DNA of 64,000 nucleotides from Flavobacterium frigidarium DSM 17623 (GTDB lineage Bacteria; Bacteroidota; Bacteroidia; Flavobacteriales; Flavobacteriaceae), in assembly GCF_000425505.1 (NCBI RefSeq), contig NZ_AUDO01000010.1, forward strand, positions 62,001 to 126,000, given 5' to 3'. The notes under the pieces are model-generated. The model was given only the letters and a program-made list of their open reading frames with translations. It ran no database searches and was not told the DNA's origin. Numbering within the stretch: the stretch's first letter is position 1; each line of letters opens with the position of its first letter. Positions 16,800 to 25,304 of the stretch are shown in pieces. The translations under genes and the position numbers were made by a program.

Positions 16800-18259
16800 T
16801 AGTTCAATTCTTTAATCATTGCATTCATTTGGTCAGTAATGCTTTGTAATTCACTTAATGCTTCTTTGGCAATATCAATCGGCTCGCCTAAATCATCACT
16901 ATTCGTCAAGGTATTGTCGGCTATTAAACCTAAATCTAGGCTGTAGTTTTTGGTTGAAATTTCGGCACGAGAAATGCAGTTCCAGCGTTCGTCTTTTATT
17001 GTTTTACGTTTGTTATCAGACACCAAACCATCATAATCCTTTTCTACTTTATCAAACGGGATTCCTCCTGTGTAGGCGAGAACAAAATCTTCAAAGGCTT
17101 TCTCTGTAAATGGGGTGCGTTTTCCGTAGCTAGGAGCATTGGTACGCATGTCATAAAACCAAACGTTCTTAGTATTGTTGGTTTCGGTTTTTTCACGGGT
17201 AAAAAAGAGCACGTTGGTTTTTACACCAGCAGCATAAAAAATCCCTGTTGGCAAACGTAAAATAGTATGCAAGTTGCATTTGTCCATCAAATCACGGCGT
17301 ATTTTTTGTCCGTCACCATCTTCAAAAAGTACGTTATCGGGTAAGACTACTGCAGCTCTGGCTTTGCCATCTTTCTTTAAACTACGGTATATGTGTTGCA
17401 AGAAGTTCAATTGCTTGTTGGCCGTAGGGAACGTAAAATCGTCACGGCTTGGGCGTTCGCCACCTTGCTTGGTACCAAATGGAGGATTTGCTAATACACC
17501 ATCAAAACCGTTAAGGGTTTTACCAAATTCGGTCAAGGTATCGCCTAGGTAGATACTGCTTTCCATTCCGTGCAAACGAGCATTCATCAATGCCAATCGG
17601 TGTGCATCAGGCACGAGTTCTACACCAGAGAAAGCTTCGTTTACTTGAAACTGTCTTTCTTTTTCGGTTAGATCATAATAATTATCGTTTTTGCTACGCA
17701 AGTAATAATCTGCCGAGATCATGAAGCCAAAAGTTCCCGCTGCGGGATCTGTCCAACGTTCGCCAATTTTGGGCACCATCAAATCGACCATGATATTAAT
17801 CAACGGTCGTGGTGTAAAGTATTGTCCTGCGCCACTTTTCTTTTCGCCTGCGTTTTTCTCTAATAGGCTTTCGTAAATATCACCCATGACATCACGATCG
17901 TCCTCTTCGTACCAATCCAGTTTATCAATAGCAACAATAAGCGAATTAAAGTTGACCGGCTTGCGCAAACTCGTTGAAGCGTTGCTGTATATTTCCTTGA
18001 TGCTTTGGCTCGTTGTTTTGTCACTTACAGTCGCTAGAAATTCACGGTAACGGGCAAAGGCTTCGGCATTATCATGTTCGTTTACAAAGTAGCTCCATTG
18101 GTATTCTTCTGGAATTTCATTCCCAAAACCTTTTACTTCACTCAATTTCAGAAAAAGGATGTAGGTTAGTTCATTTAAATATTGGTGATAGGTTACCCCA
18201 TCATCACGCAATACATTACAAAGATTCCAGAGTTTATTAGCTATTTCTTGTGCGCTCAT
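16799..18259 (-). CDS. hsdM: Type I restriction methyltransferase HsdM
   Basis: A 486-residue N6-adenine methyltransferase. The N-terminal helical domain (1-130) leads to GAGQYFTPRPL (143-153), SAM-binding motif I DPAAGTFGF (171-179) and catalytic motif IV NPPFG (258-262). Motif I differs slightly from the common GTGGF form, with Phe in place of the third Gly. With HsdS it methylates adenine in the host recognition sequence, and with HsdR it restricts unmodified DNA. Its stop overlaps the hsdS start, and about 60 bases separate it from the GIY-YIG gene upstream. Confidence 0.92.
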   Translation of the reverse strand: MSAQEIANKLWNLCNVLRDDGVTYHQYLNELTYILFLKLSEVKGFGNEIPEEYQWSYFVNEHDNAEAFARYREFLATVSDKTTSQSIKEIYSNASTSLRKPVNFNSLIVAIDKLDWYEEDDRDVMGDIYESLLEKNAGEKKSGAGQYFTPRPLINIMVDLMVPKIGERWTDPAAGTFGFMISADYYLRSKNDNYYDLTEKERQFQVNEAFSGVELVPDAHRLALMNARLHGMESSIYLGDTLTEFGKTLNGFDGVLANPPFGTKQGGERPSRDDFTFPTANKQLNFLQHIYRSLKKDGKARAAVVLPDNVLFEDGDGQKIRRDLMDKCNLHTILRLPTGIFYAAGVKTNVLFFTREKTETNNTKNVWFYDMRTNAPSYGKRTPFTEKAFEDFVLAYTGGIPFDKVEKDYDGLVSDNKRKTIKDERWNCISRAEISTKNYSLDLGLIADNTLTNSDDLGEPIDIAKEALSELQSITDQMNAMIKELN

Positions 18260-18320
18260 TATTTTAAGTATTCAGTTTTATTAATTTTTGAATTTGATTT
18301 TCCGCAAGGCATATTATTTA

Positions 18321-19145
18321 TTAACATGTAGCTACTGCTCTACAGTAGGCTTTATCCTCTTTTAATTCATTTAGTTTTTTGGGATTATATGTGTCATTGA
18401 GTAAAGGACAACATTGAGAAATCCATTCTTTTTCAATTGAAAAATCACCTTGGTATGAGATCCAGTTGACTTCTAGATGCTGGTTAATCCATGAGATTAT
18501 TTTCTGCTCATCAGCGGGTGTAAATTTATAATTGTTTTTGTTTTTTGCATGTAATAGAGATCCTTTTTCGGGTAAAAATCCTAAAACAGCTCCAATACTT
18601 CTAAAAAAAGTGCCATGACCTTTTGCTCTAAGTTCCTGACCTAAAAAACGTTTTTTAAGAGATTGGTTTTCGGCTTTACCAATGTAAATAATTGTATGAC
18701 TTCGCTCTTCTAAATAACGATGATATCTTTGAGGTAATTTTGAATCTTTTGATAACTTTATACAATAAAAACCAGTTTCATCAGGGACTAAACTATCAAT
18801 TACAACTGCTTTTTTAAAAACACCATTGATAAGCTTCTTTAATAATATATCTGATGATTCATTATTTGCCTGCAAAACTGAAGCTGATGGTGCTGACATA
18901 ATTCTCCTTACAGTAGGTTTTGAAAAGAGTGTTGCACTTTCTTTAATTTTACCAGTTTTTAATAAATTTTCAAATACTTGAGGTGTAATATTTGTGATAC
19001 CAAAGTCACTTACATAAAAACCATATTTACGCATTTTAGTTCTAACCAATTTTTGATCTGCTACATTATTTGCCTGACTGTACTTTTTTACCAAAAGTCG
19101 CAAATTCTCTAGTTCTGACGAGTTAAATGAATTTTTCCTTTCCAT
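18321..19145 (-). CDS. GIY-YIG domain protein inside the type I operon
   Basis: A 274-residue protein. Residues 1-90 are a charged helical region, and the C-terminal half has a GIY-YIG-like core: GFYCIKL (125-131), IIYIGKA (152-158), Arg166 and Glu171, then GTFFRSIGAVLGF. The spacing between the GFY and YIG motifs is longer than the usual 10-11 residues because of a short insert. Key Tyr, Arg and Glu are present, so nuclease activity is plausible. It is 14 bases from the RhuM-Fic gene and sits between hsdR and hsdM, outside any standard type I subunit set. Its contribution (extra nuclease, regulator or passenger) cannot be told from sequence. Confidence 0.65.
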   Translation of the reverse strand: MERKNSFNSSELENLRLLVKKYSQANNVADQKLVRTKMRKYGFYVSDFGITNITPQVFENLLKTGKIKESATLFSKPTVRRIMSAPSASVLQANNESSDILLKKLINGVFKKAVVIDSLVPDETGFYCIKLSKDSKLPQRYHRYLEERSHTIIYIGKAENQSLKKRFLGQELRAKGHGTFFRSIGAVLGFLPEKGSLLHAKNKNNYKFTPADEQKIISWINQHLEVNWISYQGDFSIEKEWISQCCPLLNDTYNPKKLNELKEDKAYCRAVATC

Positions 19146-19159
19146 GATTTACGCCAATA

Positions 19160-20149
19160 TTAATTTTTATCATTAATTAAATTGACCACTAATTTGGTCA
19201 TCATGTCTTTCTCTTCTGATCTGCTTTCGGCAATCATGATTGTTATGGCTACCAAGGCATTATCGGCAATTTTTTTATTTCCTTCTTGGTTTAGTAATTT
19301 GTTATTCAGGTCCAAAAAGTAGATAAACAATCCTGCTGCTATTCGTTTATTCCCATCCGAAAACGAATGATTCTTCACTACAAAATACAAGAGGTTAGCT
19401 GCTTTTTCTTCAATTGTGGGGTACAAATCTACTGAATCAAAAGTTTGATAAATAGTTTCTAAAGAACTTTTAAAGGACTGATCTTTTTCATTACCAAATA
19501 AATTTCCTGCTTGCTGAAAGTCTCGCCAAATCCTTATTTCTTTAATCGCTTCATCATAAGTAAGATGCTTGATTTCTGTAGCGATATTCTCCTCATCAAT
19601 ACTCAGTTTTTGATGATCGTATTTATCTAAAGTGTCTAAAGCATAGGCATATTGCTCTAATACTTTTAGAATTCCTTTGGCTTCGTTTGAGGATAAATTG
19701 TCAATATTGGCTGCTTTTGTCGCCAACTGTAACGCCTGCTGAATTTCGGTGTATTTATAATTGAGTTCCCTTAATCGCTTGTTATTGAGTACATAGCCTT
19801 TTACTAAATAGTCCTTTAAACGTTGGGTTGCCCAAATTCTAAACTTGGTAGCTTTAGCTGAATTCACTCTATAGCCCACCGAAATAATCATATCAAGGTT
19901 ATAAAAATCAACTTTTCTAGTTACTTTTCTGCTTCCTTCTATTTGAACTATTTCCATTTTGGAAATAGTTGCTTCAGGCGACAATTCAGACTCTTTAAGT
20001 ATATTTTTAATATGCTTATTTATAGCCGGCACTTCTGTTCCAAAAACTTCTGCAATCTGTTTTTGATTTAACCAAACAGTTTCATCTTCAAACTGGACTT
20101 CAATTTGAGTATGATTTCCTTTGGAAGTATAAATTATAATATCACTCAT
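19160..20149 (-). CDS. RhuM-Fic fusion protein
   Basis: A 329-residue two-domain protein. Residues 20-120 form the RhuM/KilA-N-like part with VWLNQKQIAEVFG (25-37), an apparent helix-turn-helix, and WATQRLKDYL (106-115). Residues 180-329 are a Fic/Doc domain with the motif HSFSDGNKR (261-269), which keeps the catalytic His, acidic residue, Asn and Arg; the Lys before Arg is as in Doc. Fic domains transfer AMP or phosphate to proteins. The gene overlaps the hsdR stop (TAATG) and thus is co-translated with the restriction subunit. RhuM-Fic proteins near type I systems are familiar in Bacteroidetes, but their role is unresolved. Confidence 0.8.
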   Translation of the reverse strand: MSDIIIYTSKGNHTQIEVQFEDETVWLNQKQIAEVFGTEVPAINKHIKNILKESELSPEATISKMEIVQIEGSRKVTRKVDFYNLDMIISVGYRVNSAKATKFRIWATQRLKDYLVKGYVLNNKRLRELNYKYTEIQQALQLATKAANIDNLSSNEAKGILKVLEQYAYALDTLDKYDHQKLSIDEENIATEIKHLTYDEAIKEIRIWRDFQQAGNLFGNEKDQSFKSSLETIYQTFDSVDLYPTIEEKAANLLYFVVKNHSFSDGNKRIAAGLFIYFLDLNNKLLNQEGNKKIADNALVAITIMIAESRSEEKDMMTKLVVNLINDKN

Positions 20150-23100
20150 TAGGCTGTAAATAAATTATCATTCAACAAAGCAATCACTTGATCTAATTCG
20201 TTGTTGAATATCTTTTGAATACGAGCTATACCACCTTCTTCTTTAAAGGTTTGGTTGATAAATTCTTTATCGAAGATATCTTCATGCAGCAATTGTTTTT
20301 CAAAGCGTTCAATCCATTTTAATTGGTGCATATTCCAAGATTTCATAGCTTTTACTTTGGTAATTGCATTTTTAATACGGTCTTCATGACTTACTAAAAC
20401 CGTATCTAATGCTAAAGTTCGAATATAAGAAATAATATCCGCCGCTATATCTTGATTTTTGGCATTTTTCCAAGCAGTATTCAGCGTAGGAATATTAAAT
20501 CCTTTTTCGTCTAAAAGCAATTTTAATTCTTTTAGGGATTTCCGATCTAAATCAGATGGTTTGGTGCATATGGTTTTTAAAGCCAAAATAGTATTTCTAT
20601 TTTCCTCAATAAACTGTTTGAAATTCTCAATATAATCCTCTGGTTTCGAAGCTTTACCATACCCGCGTTCTATACCTATTACTTCGTCATGGTGATCTGA
20701 TAGCAATTGCATTTTAGGTTGATATACTTTTTTATCTAAGAAATCCCAAAGGCTAGCATAATTAGTCAATACTTTTTTGACGTCTTGTCCTTCAATATCT
20801 AATAAGTTTTTTATGAAATCTTCTGGACTATCCCCTTGAGCAAAATACATGAATTGTTCCAGTTGCCCGTCATTAATTTGCTTCTTTTTGCGTTGTAACT
20901 TGGCTACAATTTGTTCTAATTGTTTTTTGCTACGTGCAGGACTATCTATAAAATCCAATTCTTCGATTAATCTTTGAAAGGATATAGAAGGATTGGAAAC
21001 GGTTTTCATTTGTGTAAAATCTTCCAAGGCTTCATAAACCCGAACAGCATCATAAATCTTGAAAAATTGTTTGTTAATTTCTGGACACAAACGAGTGGCT
21101 CGACCTAACATTTGTTCAAATAAAATACGGGAACGTACTCTGCGTAAAAATACCAAATTAGTTATTTGAGGCACATCAATTCCTGTGGTCAACAAATCAA
21201 CAGTCACTACAATATTGGGGAACTTCTCGTTTTTGAATCGTTTGGTTAAATTCTCAACATCATATACATTACCTGTTAATTTTTGAATAGCCCCTTCTGG
21301 AACATCAATACCTATTTCGGCATATTCTTCTTTTAGTAGATTCACAATTAAATCCGCATGAAAATCCCGAACTGCAAAAATCAAGGTTTTTTCGTCCCCT
21401 TCAGGATCTATGTTTTGAACTAACTCTTTTACTACCGCTCTATTGAAAGGCTCGGTAATCACTAATTTATTGAATTGTTCAATTTCGACCAGTAGTTCAT
21501 CTTCTAATTCAGCTAACTCCTCAATACCATTCGTTTCAGGATTAAAAGCTTTTGGCTTTTTACCTTTCTCCCAAAGAATACCGTTTTCGCTCAAATTAGT
21601 TTTAATAATATAAGGCGGCTCATGATCAGTCAAAAAACCATCAATAACAGCTTCGCGATAAGAGTAATTGTGTACCGGTTTTCCAAAAATTTCAGTGGTG
21701 TGCAAAGCCGGCGTAGCAGTTAACCCAATGATATAAGCATTAAAATACTCTATCACCTTTTTATACTGACCTACATAATCATTCTCATCTTTAAAGGATA
21801 AATCCTCCTCGTTTATCTCTTTGTCTAGATTATAGCCTCTATGTGCTTCATCAATAATAATGCAATCATAAGCATCGATAGCTAATGTTTCTTTATCCGA
21901 ATAAAAAAGACGTTTCACCATACTTTGAACGGTAGCAAAATGCAGTCTCGTTTCTGTTTCAGGGTACGCATCTTTCATTTCCTCTATTTTATAAATATTA
22001 GAAAAGGTATTTATGTCCTCTACTTTATTGTCTTTAAAACTCCCTAATGCCTGTGATGCTAATAAACGTCTGTCTGTTAAAAACAAAATACGTTTAAAAC
22101 GATCTGATTTAATGAAGCGGTAGGCCAAACCAATAGTTGTTCTCGTTTTTCCTGTACCTGTAGCCATTACCAAAAGAGCACGTTTATCTTCAGGATGATT
22201 AATCAGTTTTTCTTCTACTGCTTTAATAGCATCTATTTGATAATAGCGTAATCCTAAACCACTGGGATTTTGTAAATAATCGTATTCACTTACTTGCAAG
22301 CGGCTGTTTGCAGTTTCAATATCTCTTTCAAACAAATCAACTAATCCTTGTGGCGAAAACCAACCTCGTAGTGCTTCTGACCTATTGCGTTCTTTACGAA
22401 TGTCTAAGTACCATATACCGCTTTTGGTTTTTATTTGTTCCAAATAATTTCGTCCATTCGTAGAGAAGAGAAATGGAACTTTATAGCCATTCCATTTTCC
22501 CAACAATTTGAAATTGTCTTGTGCTTCTATTCTTTCTGCATATATTTTTGATTGATGCAAATCAGTCGAAATATCCGTTGCAAACTTTTTAGCTTCTACA
22601 ATACCGTATAGTTCCAATCCTACAAACAAAGCATAATCAGCCCATTTTCCATTACATGGCCATTCGGCTATTGCTCTATCCTTTCCTTTTTCGGGTAGCG
22701 ACTTATTCTTTTTATAATTAAGCTTTTCCGTTTCACAGTCCCAACCAGCATCTCTTAATTGTTCATCAATAATAGCTCTTGTTTCTGCTTCGGTTTTACC
22801 TATGTTATTGGCATTCGTTATGGCACGTTGCTGTCTCTCTGTCACGAGTTCAGGTGTTGCATTGATAGTAGCCACTTTTGTCTGATAATCGACTACTTGT
22901 TTTGATAATCGATCCAGTTCAGCATTTAAATTATTTAAACTAACTTTCTGATTATCTTCAGGAAGTTGATATTCTGTAGTTTCTATATAATCATTCTCAA
23001 AGGTTTCATAAAACCACTTAGCTAATTGAAAACATTTTTTGAGAATATATAAGGCTTCTTGCTTCGAACCACTTCCATCGTGACTAGCCTTGTTTCCTGA

Positions 23101-23361
23101 TTTTCTAATTGCATGAAAAATATCTTTTATAACGTCTGGAATACAGTTTTTATAAAACAATTGATTGATTCGTTCCACTTGATTTCCGTCAAAAGGCGCC
23201 AAATCTTCAAATTGCCAAATTAGTTGTGCCAGTTTTTCAGAAAATAAACGTGACTTAGATAAGGATGAACTAGGATCGATATAAATCAATCGCTCAGATA
23301 ATTCACTAATAGTGAATAGCTCAGGGTAATTTATTTCTAGGAATGAGAATGTTGAAGCCAT
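20149..23361 (-). CDS. hsdR: Type I restriction endonuclease/translocase HsdR
   Basis: A 1070-residue restriction subunit. A DUF4145-like helical segment (about 30-120) and a short coiled coil come first, then a PD-(D/E)xK nuclease with Asp242 and Glu256-Ala-Lys258. The helicase core follows, with Walker A MATGTGKT (399-406), DEAH (504-507), a TATP motif III and arginine-rich motif VI in the block ending LGRATRL. The C-terminal domain resembles the EcoEI type, which docks on the methyltransferase. It is the first gene of the operon and is preceded by about 217 bases without a clear promoter match, then the tRNA-tail repeats. Confidence 0.92.
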   Translation of the reverse strand: MASTFSFLEINYPELFTISELSERLIYIDPSSSLSKSRLFSEKLAQLIWQFEDLAPFDGNQVERINQLFYKNCIPDVIKDIFHAIRKSGNKASHDGSGSKQEALYILKKCFQLAKWFYETFENDYIETTEYQLPEDNQKVSLNNLNAELDRLSKQVVDYQTKVATINATPELVTERQQRAITNANNIGKTEAETRAIIDEQLRDAGWDCETEKLNYKKNKSLPEKGKDRAIAEWPCNGKWADYALFVGLELYGIVEAKKFATDISTDLHQSKIYAERIEAQDNFKLLGKWNGYKVPFLFSTNGRNYLEQIKTKSGIWYLDIRKERNRSEALRGWFSPQGLVDLFERDIETANSRLQVSEYDYLQNPSGLGLRYYQIDAIKAVEEKLINHPEDKRALLVMATGTGKTRTTIGLAYRFIKSDRFKRILFLTDRRLLASQALGSFKDNKVEDINTFSNIYKIEEMKDAYPETETRLHFATVQSMVKRLFYSDKETLAIDAYDCIIIDEAHRGYNLDKEINEEDLSFKDENDYVGQYKKVIEYFNAYIIGLTATPALHTTEIFGKPVHNYSYREAVIDGFLTDHEPPYIIKTNLSENGILWEKGKKPKAFNPETNGIEELAELEDELLVEIEQFNKLVITEPFNRAVVKELVQNIDPEGDEKTLIFAVRDFHADLIVNLLKEEYAEIGIDVPEGAIQKLTGNVYDVENLTKRFKNEKFPNIVVTVDLLTTGIDVPQITNLVFLRRVRSRILFEQMLGRATRLCPEINKQFFKIYDAVRVYEALEDFTQMKTVSNPSISFQRLIEELDFIDSPARSKKQLEQIVAKLQRKKKQINDGQLEQFMYFAQGDSPEDFIKNLLDIEGQDVKKVLTNYASLWDFLDKKVYQPKMQLLSDHHDEVIGIERGYGKASKPEDYIENFKQFIEENRNTILALKTICTKPSDLDRKSLKELKLLLDEKGFNIPTLNTAWKNAKNQDIAADIISYIRTLALDTVLVSHEDRIKNAITKVKAMKSWNMHQLKWIERFEKQLLHEDIFDKEFINQTFKEEGGIARIQKIFNNELDQVIALLNDNLFTA

Positions 23362-23578
23362 GAAATTAAACTGAATAAATAAGAATTTACATCTTTTGTT
23401 ATCAATTGCTAATGTATCGAATATTTATAAGAGAGTGGTATTATAAAAAATAGGATATTGTAGTAAGTGTAATTGATCTGTAAATAAACAGTATTTTTAA
23501 GAGTTACACCATACCCACTTTTAGTGATTTTTTCTTGAGTTAGGAAAGATTTTGAGAAATTTTATAAGGCTGTCATCT
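23362..23578. other. AT-rich gap upstream of hsdR
   Basis: No open frame, RNA gene or clear TAnnTTTG motif is seen in these 217 bases. It must contain the island promoter unless transcription enters from the right, which the two tandem terminators make unlikely. Confidence 0.4.
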
Positions 23579-23751
23579 GGAAAAAAGAGGGATTACTTCA
23601 TGATCCCAGAAGGGGAAACCTACAAATAAAGCCCAACTCAAAATAAATTTTGATTTAGTTTTTTGTTTTTAAGCTTACTCCCAAAAGAGTAAACTTTTGA
23701 TATAACCCTAAAAACAAAAAACCCGAAACTTTCGTTTCGGGTTTCCTTTGC
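23579..23751. repeat. Distal copy of tRNA-tail tandem repeat
   Basis: A ~173-base unit closely similar to the next one (23752-23919). It begins with a weakened version of the tRNA-Ser 3' end, contains an imperfect palindrome flanking CAAAAG/CTTTTG, and ends with the intrinsic terminator and the same TTTCCTTTGC junction. It is more diverged than the proximal copy. Confidence 0.8.
23719..23744 (-). terminator. Second (distal) intrinsic terminator after tRNA-Ser
   Basis: A stem AACCCGAAAC with loop TTTC repeats exactly the stem at 23887-23912; on the minus strand it is followed by a T-rich run. It backs up the first terminator between tRNA-Ser and the defence operon. Confidence 0.8.
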
Positions 23752-23830
23752 GGAGAAAGAGGGGTTATTTCATGATCCCAAAAGGGGATACCTACAAATA
23801 AAATTCAACTCAAAATAAGTTTTGATTTAG

Positions 23831-23888
23831 TTTTTGTTTTTAAGATTATGACAAAAGTAAACTTTTATCATAATCTTAAAAACAAAAA
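23831..23888. repeat. Near-perfect palindrome, 28-bp arms
   Basis: Bases 23831-23858 and 23861-23888 pair with a single mismatch (23852/23867) around a two-base loop. The core is TAAGATTATGA...TCATAATCTTA with flanking T and A runs. In the distal copy the corresponding palindrome is preserved only at its outer and inner parts. It could form a cruciform or a second hairpin after the tRNA terminator. Confidence 0.85.
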
Positions 23889-23912
23889 ACCCGAAACTTT
23901 CGTTTCGGGTTT
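23887..23912 (-). terminator. Intrinsic terminator of tRNA-Ser
   Basis: A GC-containing ten-base stem (AACCCGAAAC), tetraloop and downstream T run on the minus strand, seven bases after the tRNA 3' end. Confidence 0.85.
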
Positions 23913-23918
23913 CCTTTG

Positions 23919-24003
23919 CGGAGAAAGAGGGATTCGAACCCCCGGACCTGTTACAGTCAACAGTTTTCAAGACTGCCGCATTCGACCGCTCTGCCATTTC
24001 TCC
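23919..24003 (-). tRNA. tRNA-Ser(TGA)
   Basis: The minus strand folds as an 85-base class II tRNA. The acceptor stem GGAGAAA pairs with TTTCTCC, with discriminator G at 23919; the anticodon loop CTTGAAA gives anticodon TGA, flanked by CAGT/ACTG; an extended variable arm follows, and the T arm contains GGTTCGAATCC. The CCA end is not encoded. It decodes UCA and related serine codons. Its 3' tail is duplicated in the adjoining repeats, and the defence island lies on its 3' side. Confidence 0.95.
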
Positions 24004-24169
24004 AGTAACTCGCTACCATTGCTGATTGCGAGTGCAAATATAAGTTGCTTTTTTGGTTTTTTTATCCTTTTCGAACAAAAAAATTGGCTAATTTTTAATT
24101 TATTTTTTAACCAATTCATTTTCTTAGTTTTAGCAAACAGAAAAAATCAATTAATTATAAAAATTATAC

Positions 24170-25303
24170 TTAGTAGCTTACGTATTCTGTTATTTCTAGA
24201 CCGTAACCTATCATTCCTACGCGTTTTTCTTGCACAGAATTACTCACTAATCTGATTTTTGAGATATCGATATCGTGCAAAATTTGCGCTCCAATTCCGA
24301 AATCTTTACTATCGATAATGATTTTAGGTGCTTTCATTTGGCCTGCTTCTTGTAATTCTTTCAATTCGGTCAAACGGTTTAATAAATTTACCGCTTGCAT
24401 GTCTTGATTTATAAAAATAACTGCGCCCTTACCTTGATTGTTAATTGCCTTAAACATGTCGTCTAACTGCTTGTCAGCGTCATTTGTCAAAGTTCCTAAT
24501 AGGTCGTTATTTACTTGTGACGAATTGATTCTTGTCAAAATAGGTTCTCCTAAATTCCAAGTTCCTTTTGTCAAAGCAATATGTATTTGCTTGTTAGTTG
24601 TTTGCTCATAAGCTCTCAAACGGAACGTTCCAAAACGAGTTTGAATATCAAAATCATCTTTCTTGATGATTAAACTATCGTGTTGCATTCTATAAGCAAC
24701 TAAATCTTCGATAGAAACCAATTTCAAATCAAATCTTTTAGCTACAGCTACTAATTGTGGTAAGCGAGCCATTGACCCATCTTCATTCATGATTTCGCAA
24801 ATCACACCAGCCGATTTAAATCCTGCTAGACGCGCAAAATCTATCGCTGCTTCTGTATGACCTGTTCTTCTCAACACACCACCTTGCTTTGCTATCAATG
24901 GGAAAATATGTCCAGGACGTGCTAAATCATGTGGTTTAGTATCTGGATCTACAAGTGCCATAGTCGTAAGAGATCTATCAGCGGCCGAGATTCCTGTGGT
25001 TACACCACGCCCTTTTAAATCTACAGAAACTGTAAAGGCAGTTTCCATGTGATCTGTATTGTTGTTAACCATCACGTGAAGTCCTAACTCTTTACAACGA
25101 CTTTCCGTTAAGGGAGCGCAAATCAATCCGCGACCATGAGTGGCCATAAAGTTGATCATTTCAGGAGTTACTTTTTCAGCAGCGGCTAGAAAGTCACCTT
25201 CGTTTTCGCGATCTTCATCATCAACAACGATGATAATTTTTCCTTGACGAATGTCTTCAATAGCTTCTTCAATGGTATTCAATTGTATTTTATCAATTAG
25301 CAT
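24170..25303 (-). CDS. ribB: RibBA-type protein with degenerate GTP cyclohydrolase II half
   Basis: A 377-residue riboflavin-pathway protein. Residues 1-205 are an intact 3,4-dihydroxy-2-butanone 4-phosphate synthase, with [10 protein letters not shown] (28-37), the THGRGL block (55-60) and RRTGHTEAA (145-153). Residues 215-377 align in outline with GTP cyclohydrolase II, but the expected Cys-rich zinc site reads [17 protein letters not shown] (261-277) with no cysteine, and the RQEGRGIGL block reads NQDMQAVNL (299-307). So only the DHBP synthase half is likely to be active. It is the last gene of the ftsK-lolA-lptF run, one base after lptF. No FMN riboswitch is visible. Confidence 0.85.
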   Translation of the reverse strand: MLIDKIQLNTIEEAIEDIRQGKIIIVVDDEDRENEGDFLAAAEKVTPEMINFMATHGRGLICAPLTESRCKELGLHVMVNNNTDHMETAFTVSVDLKGRGVTTGISAADRSLTTMALVDPDTKPHDLARPGHIFPLIAKQGGVLRRTGHTEAAIDFARLAGFKSAGVICEIMNEDGSMARLPQLVAVAKRFDLKLVSIEDLVAYRMQHDSLIIKKDDFDIQTRFGTFRLRAYEQTTNKQIHIALTKGTWNLGEPILTRINSSQVNNDLLGTLTNDADKQLDDMFKAINNQGKGAVIFINQDMQAVNLLNRLTELKELQEAGQMKAPKIIIDSKDFGIGAQILHDIDISKIRLVSNSVQEKRVGMIGYGLEITEYVSY

Positions 25304-25304
25304 G

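Larger units (their letters stand above)
23752..23919. repeat. Proximal copy of tRNA-tail tandem repeat
   Basis: A ~168-base unit starting with GGAGAAAGAGGGG, which equals the last bases of the tRNA-Ser gene read on the opposite strand, and ending at the real tRNA gene. Inside are a 28-bp-arm palindrome and the tRNA terminator. The unit is thus a tandem duplication that includes the tRNA tail. Confidence 0.8.

Noticed and set aside
23579..23919. CRISPR-like array
   Set aside because: Only two long units in direct contact, with no short spacer/repeat alternation and no cas genes.
11640..23920. Defence operon as an excisable mobile island with att sites
   Set aside because: There is no integrase, and no second copy of the tRNA tail was seen near the 11.7 kb end. 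Only the tRNA-proximal repeats are secure.
23848..24255. Open frame of 135 codons over the tRNA-Ser region
   Set aside because: It reads through the antisense of the tRNA, the terminator and repeat DNA; the protein has no family likeness.
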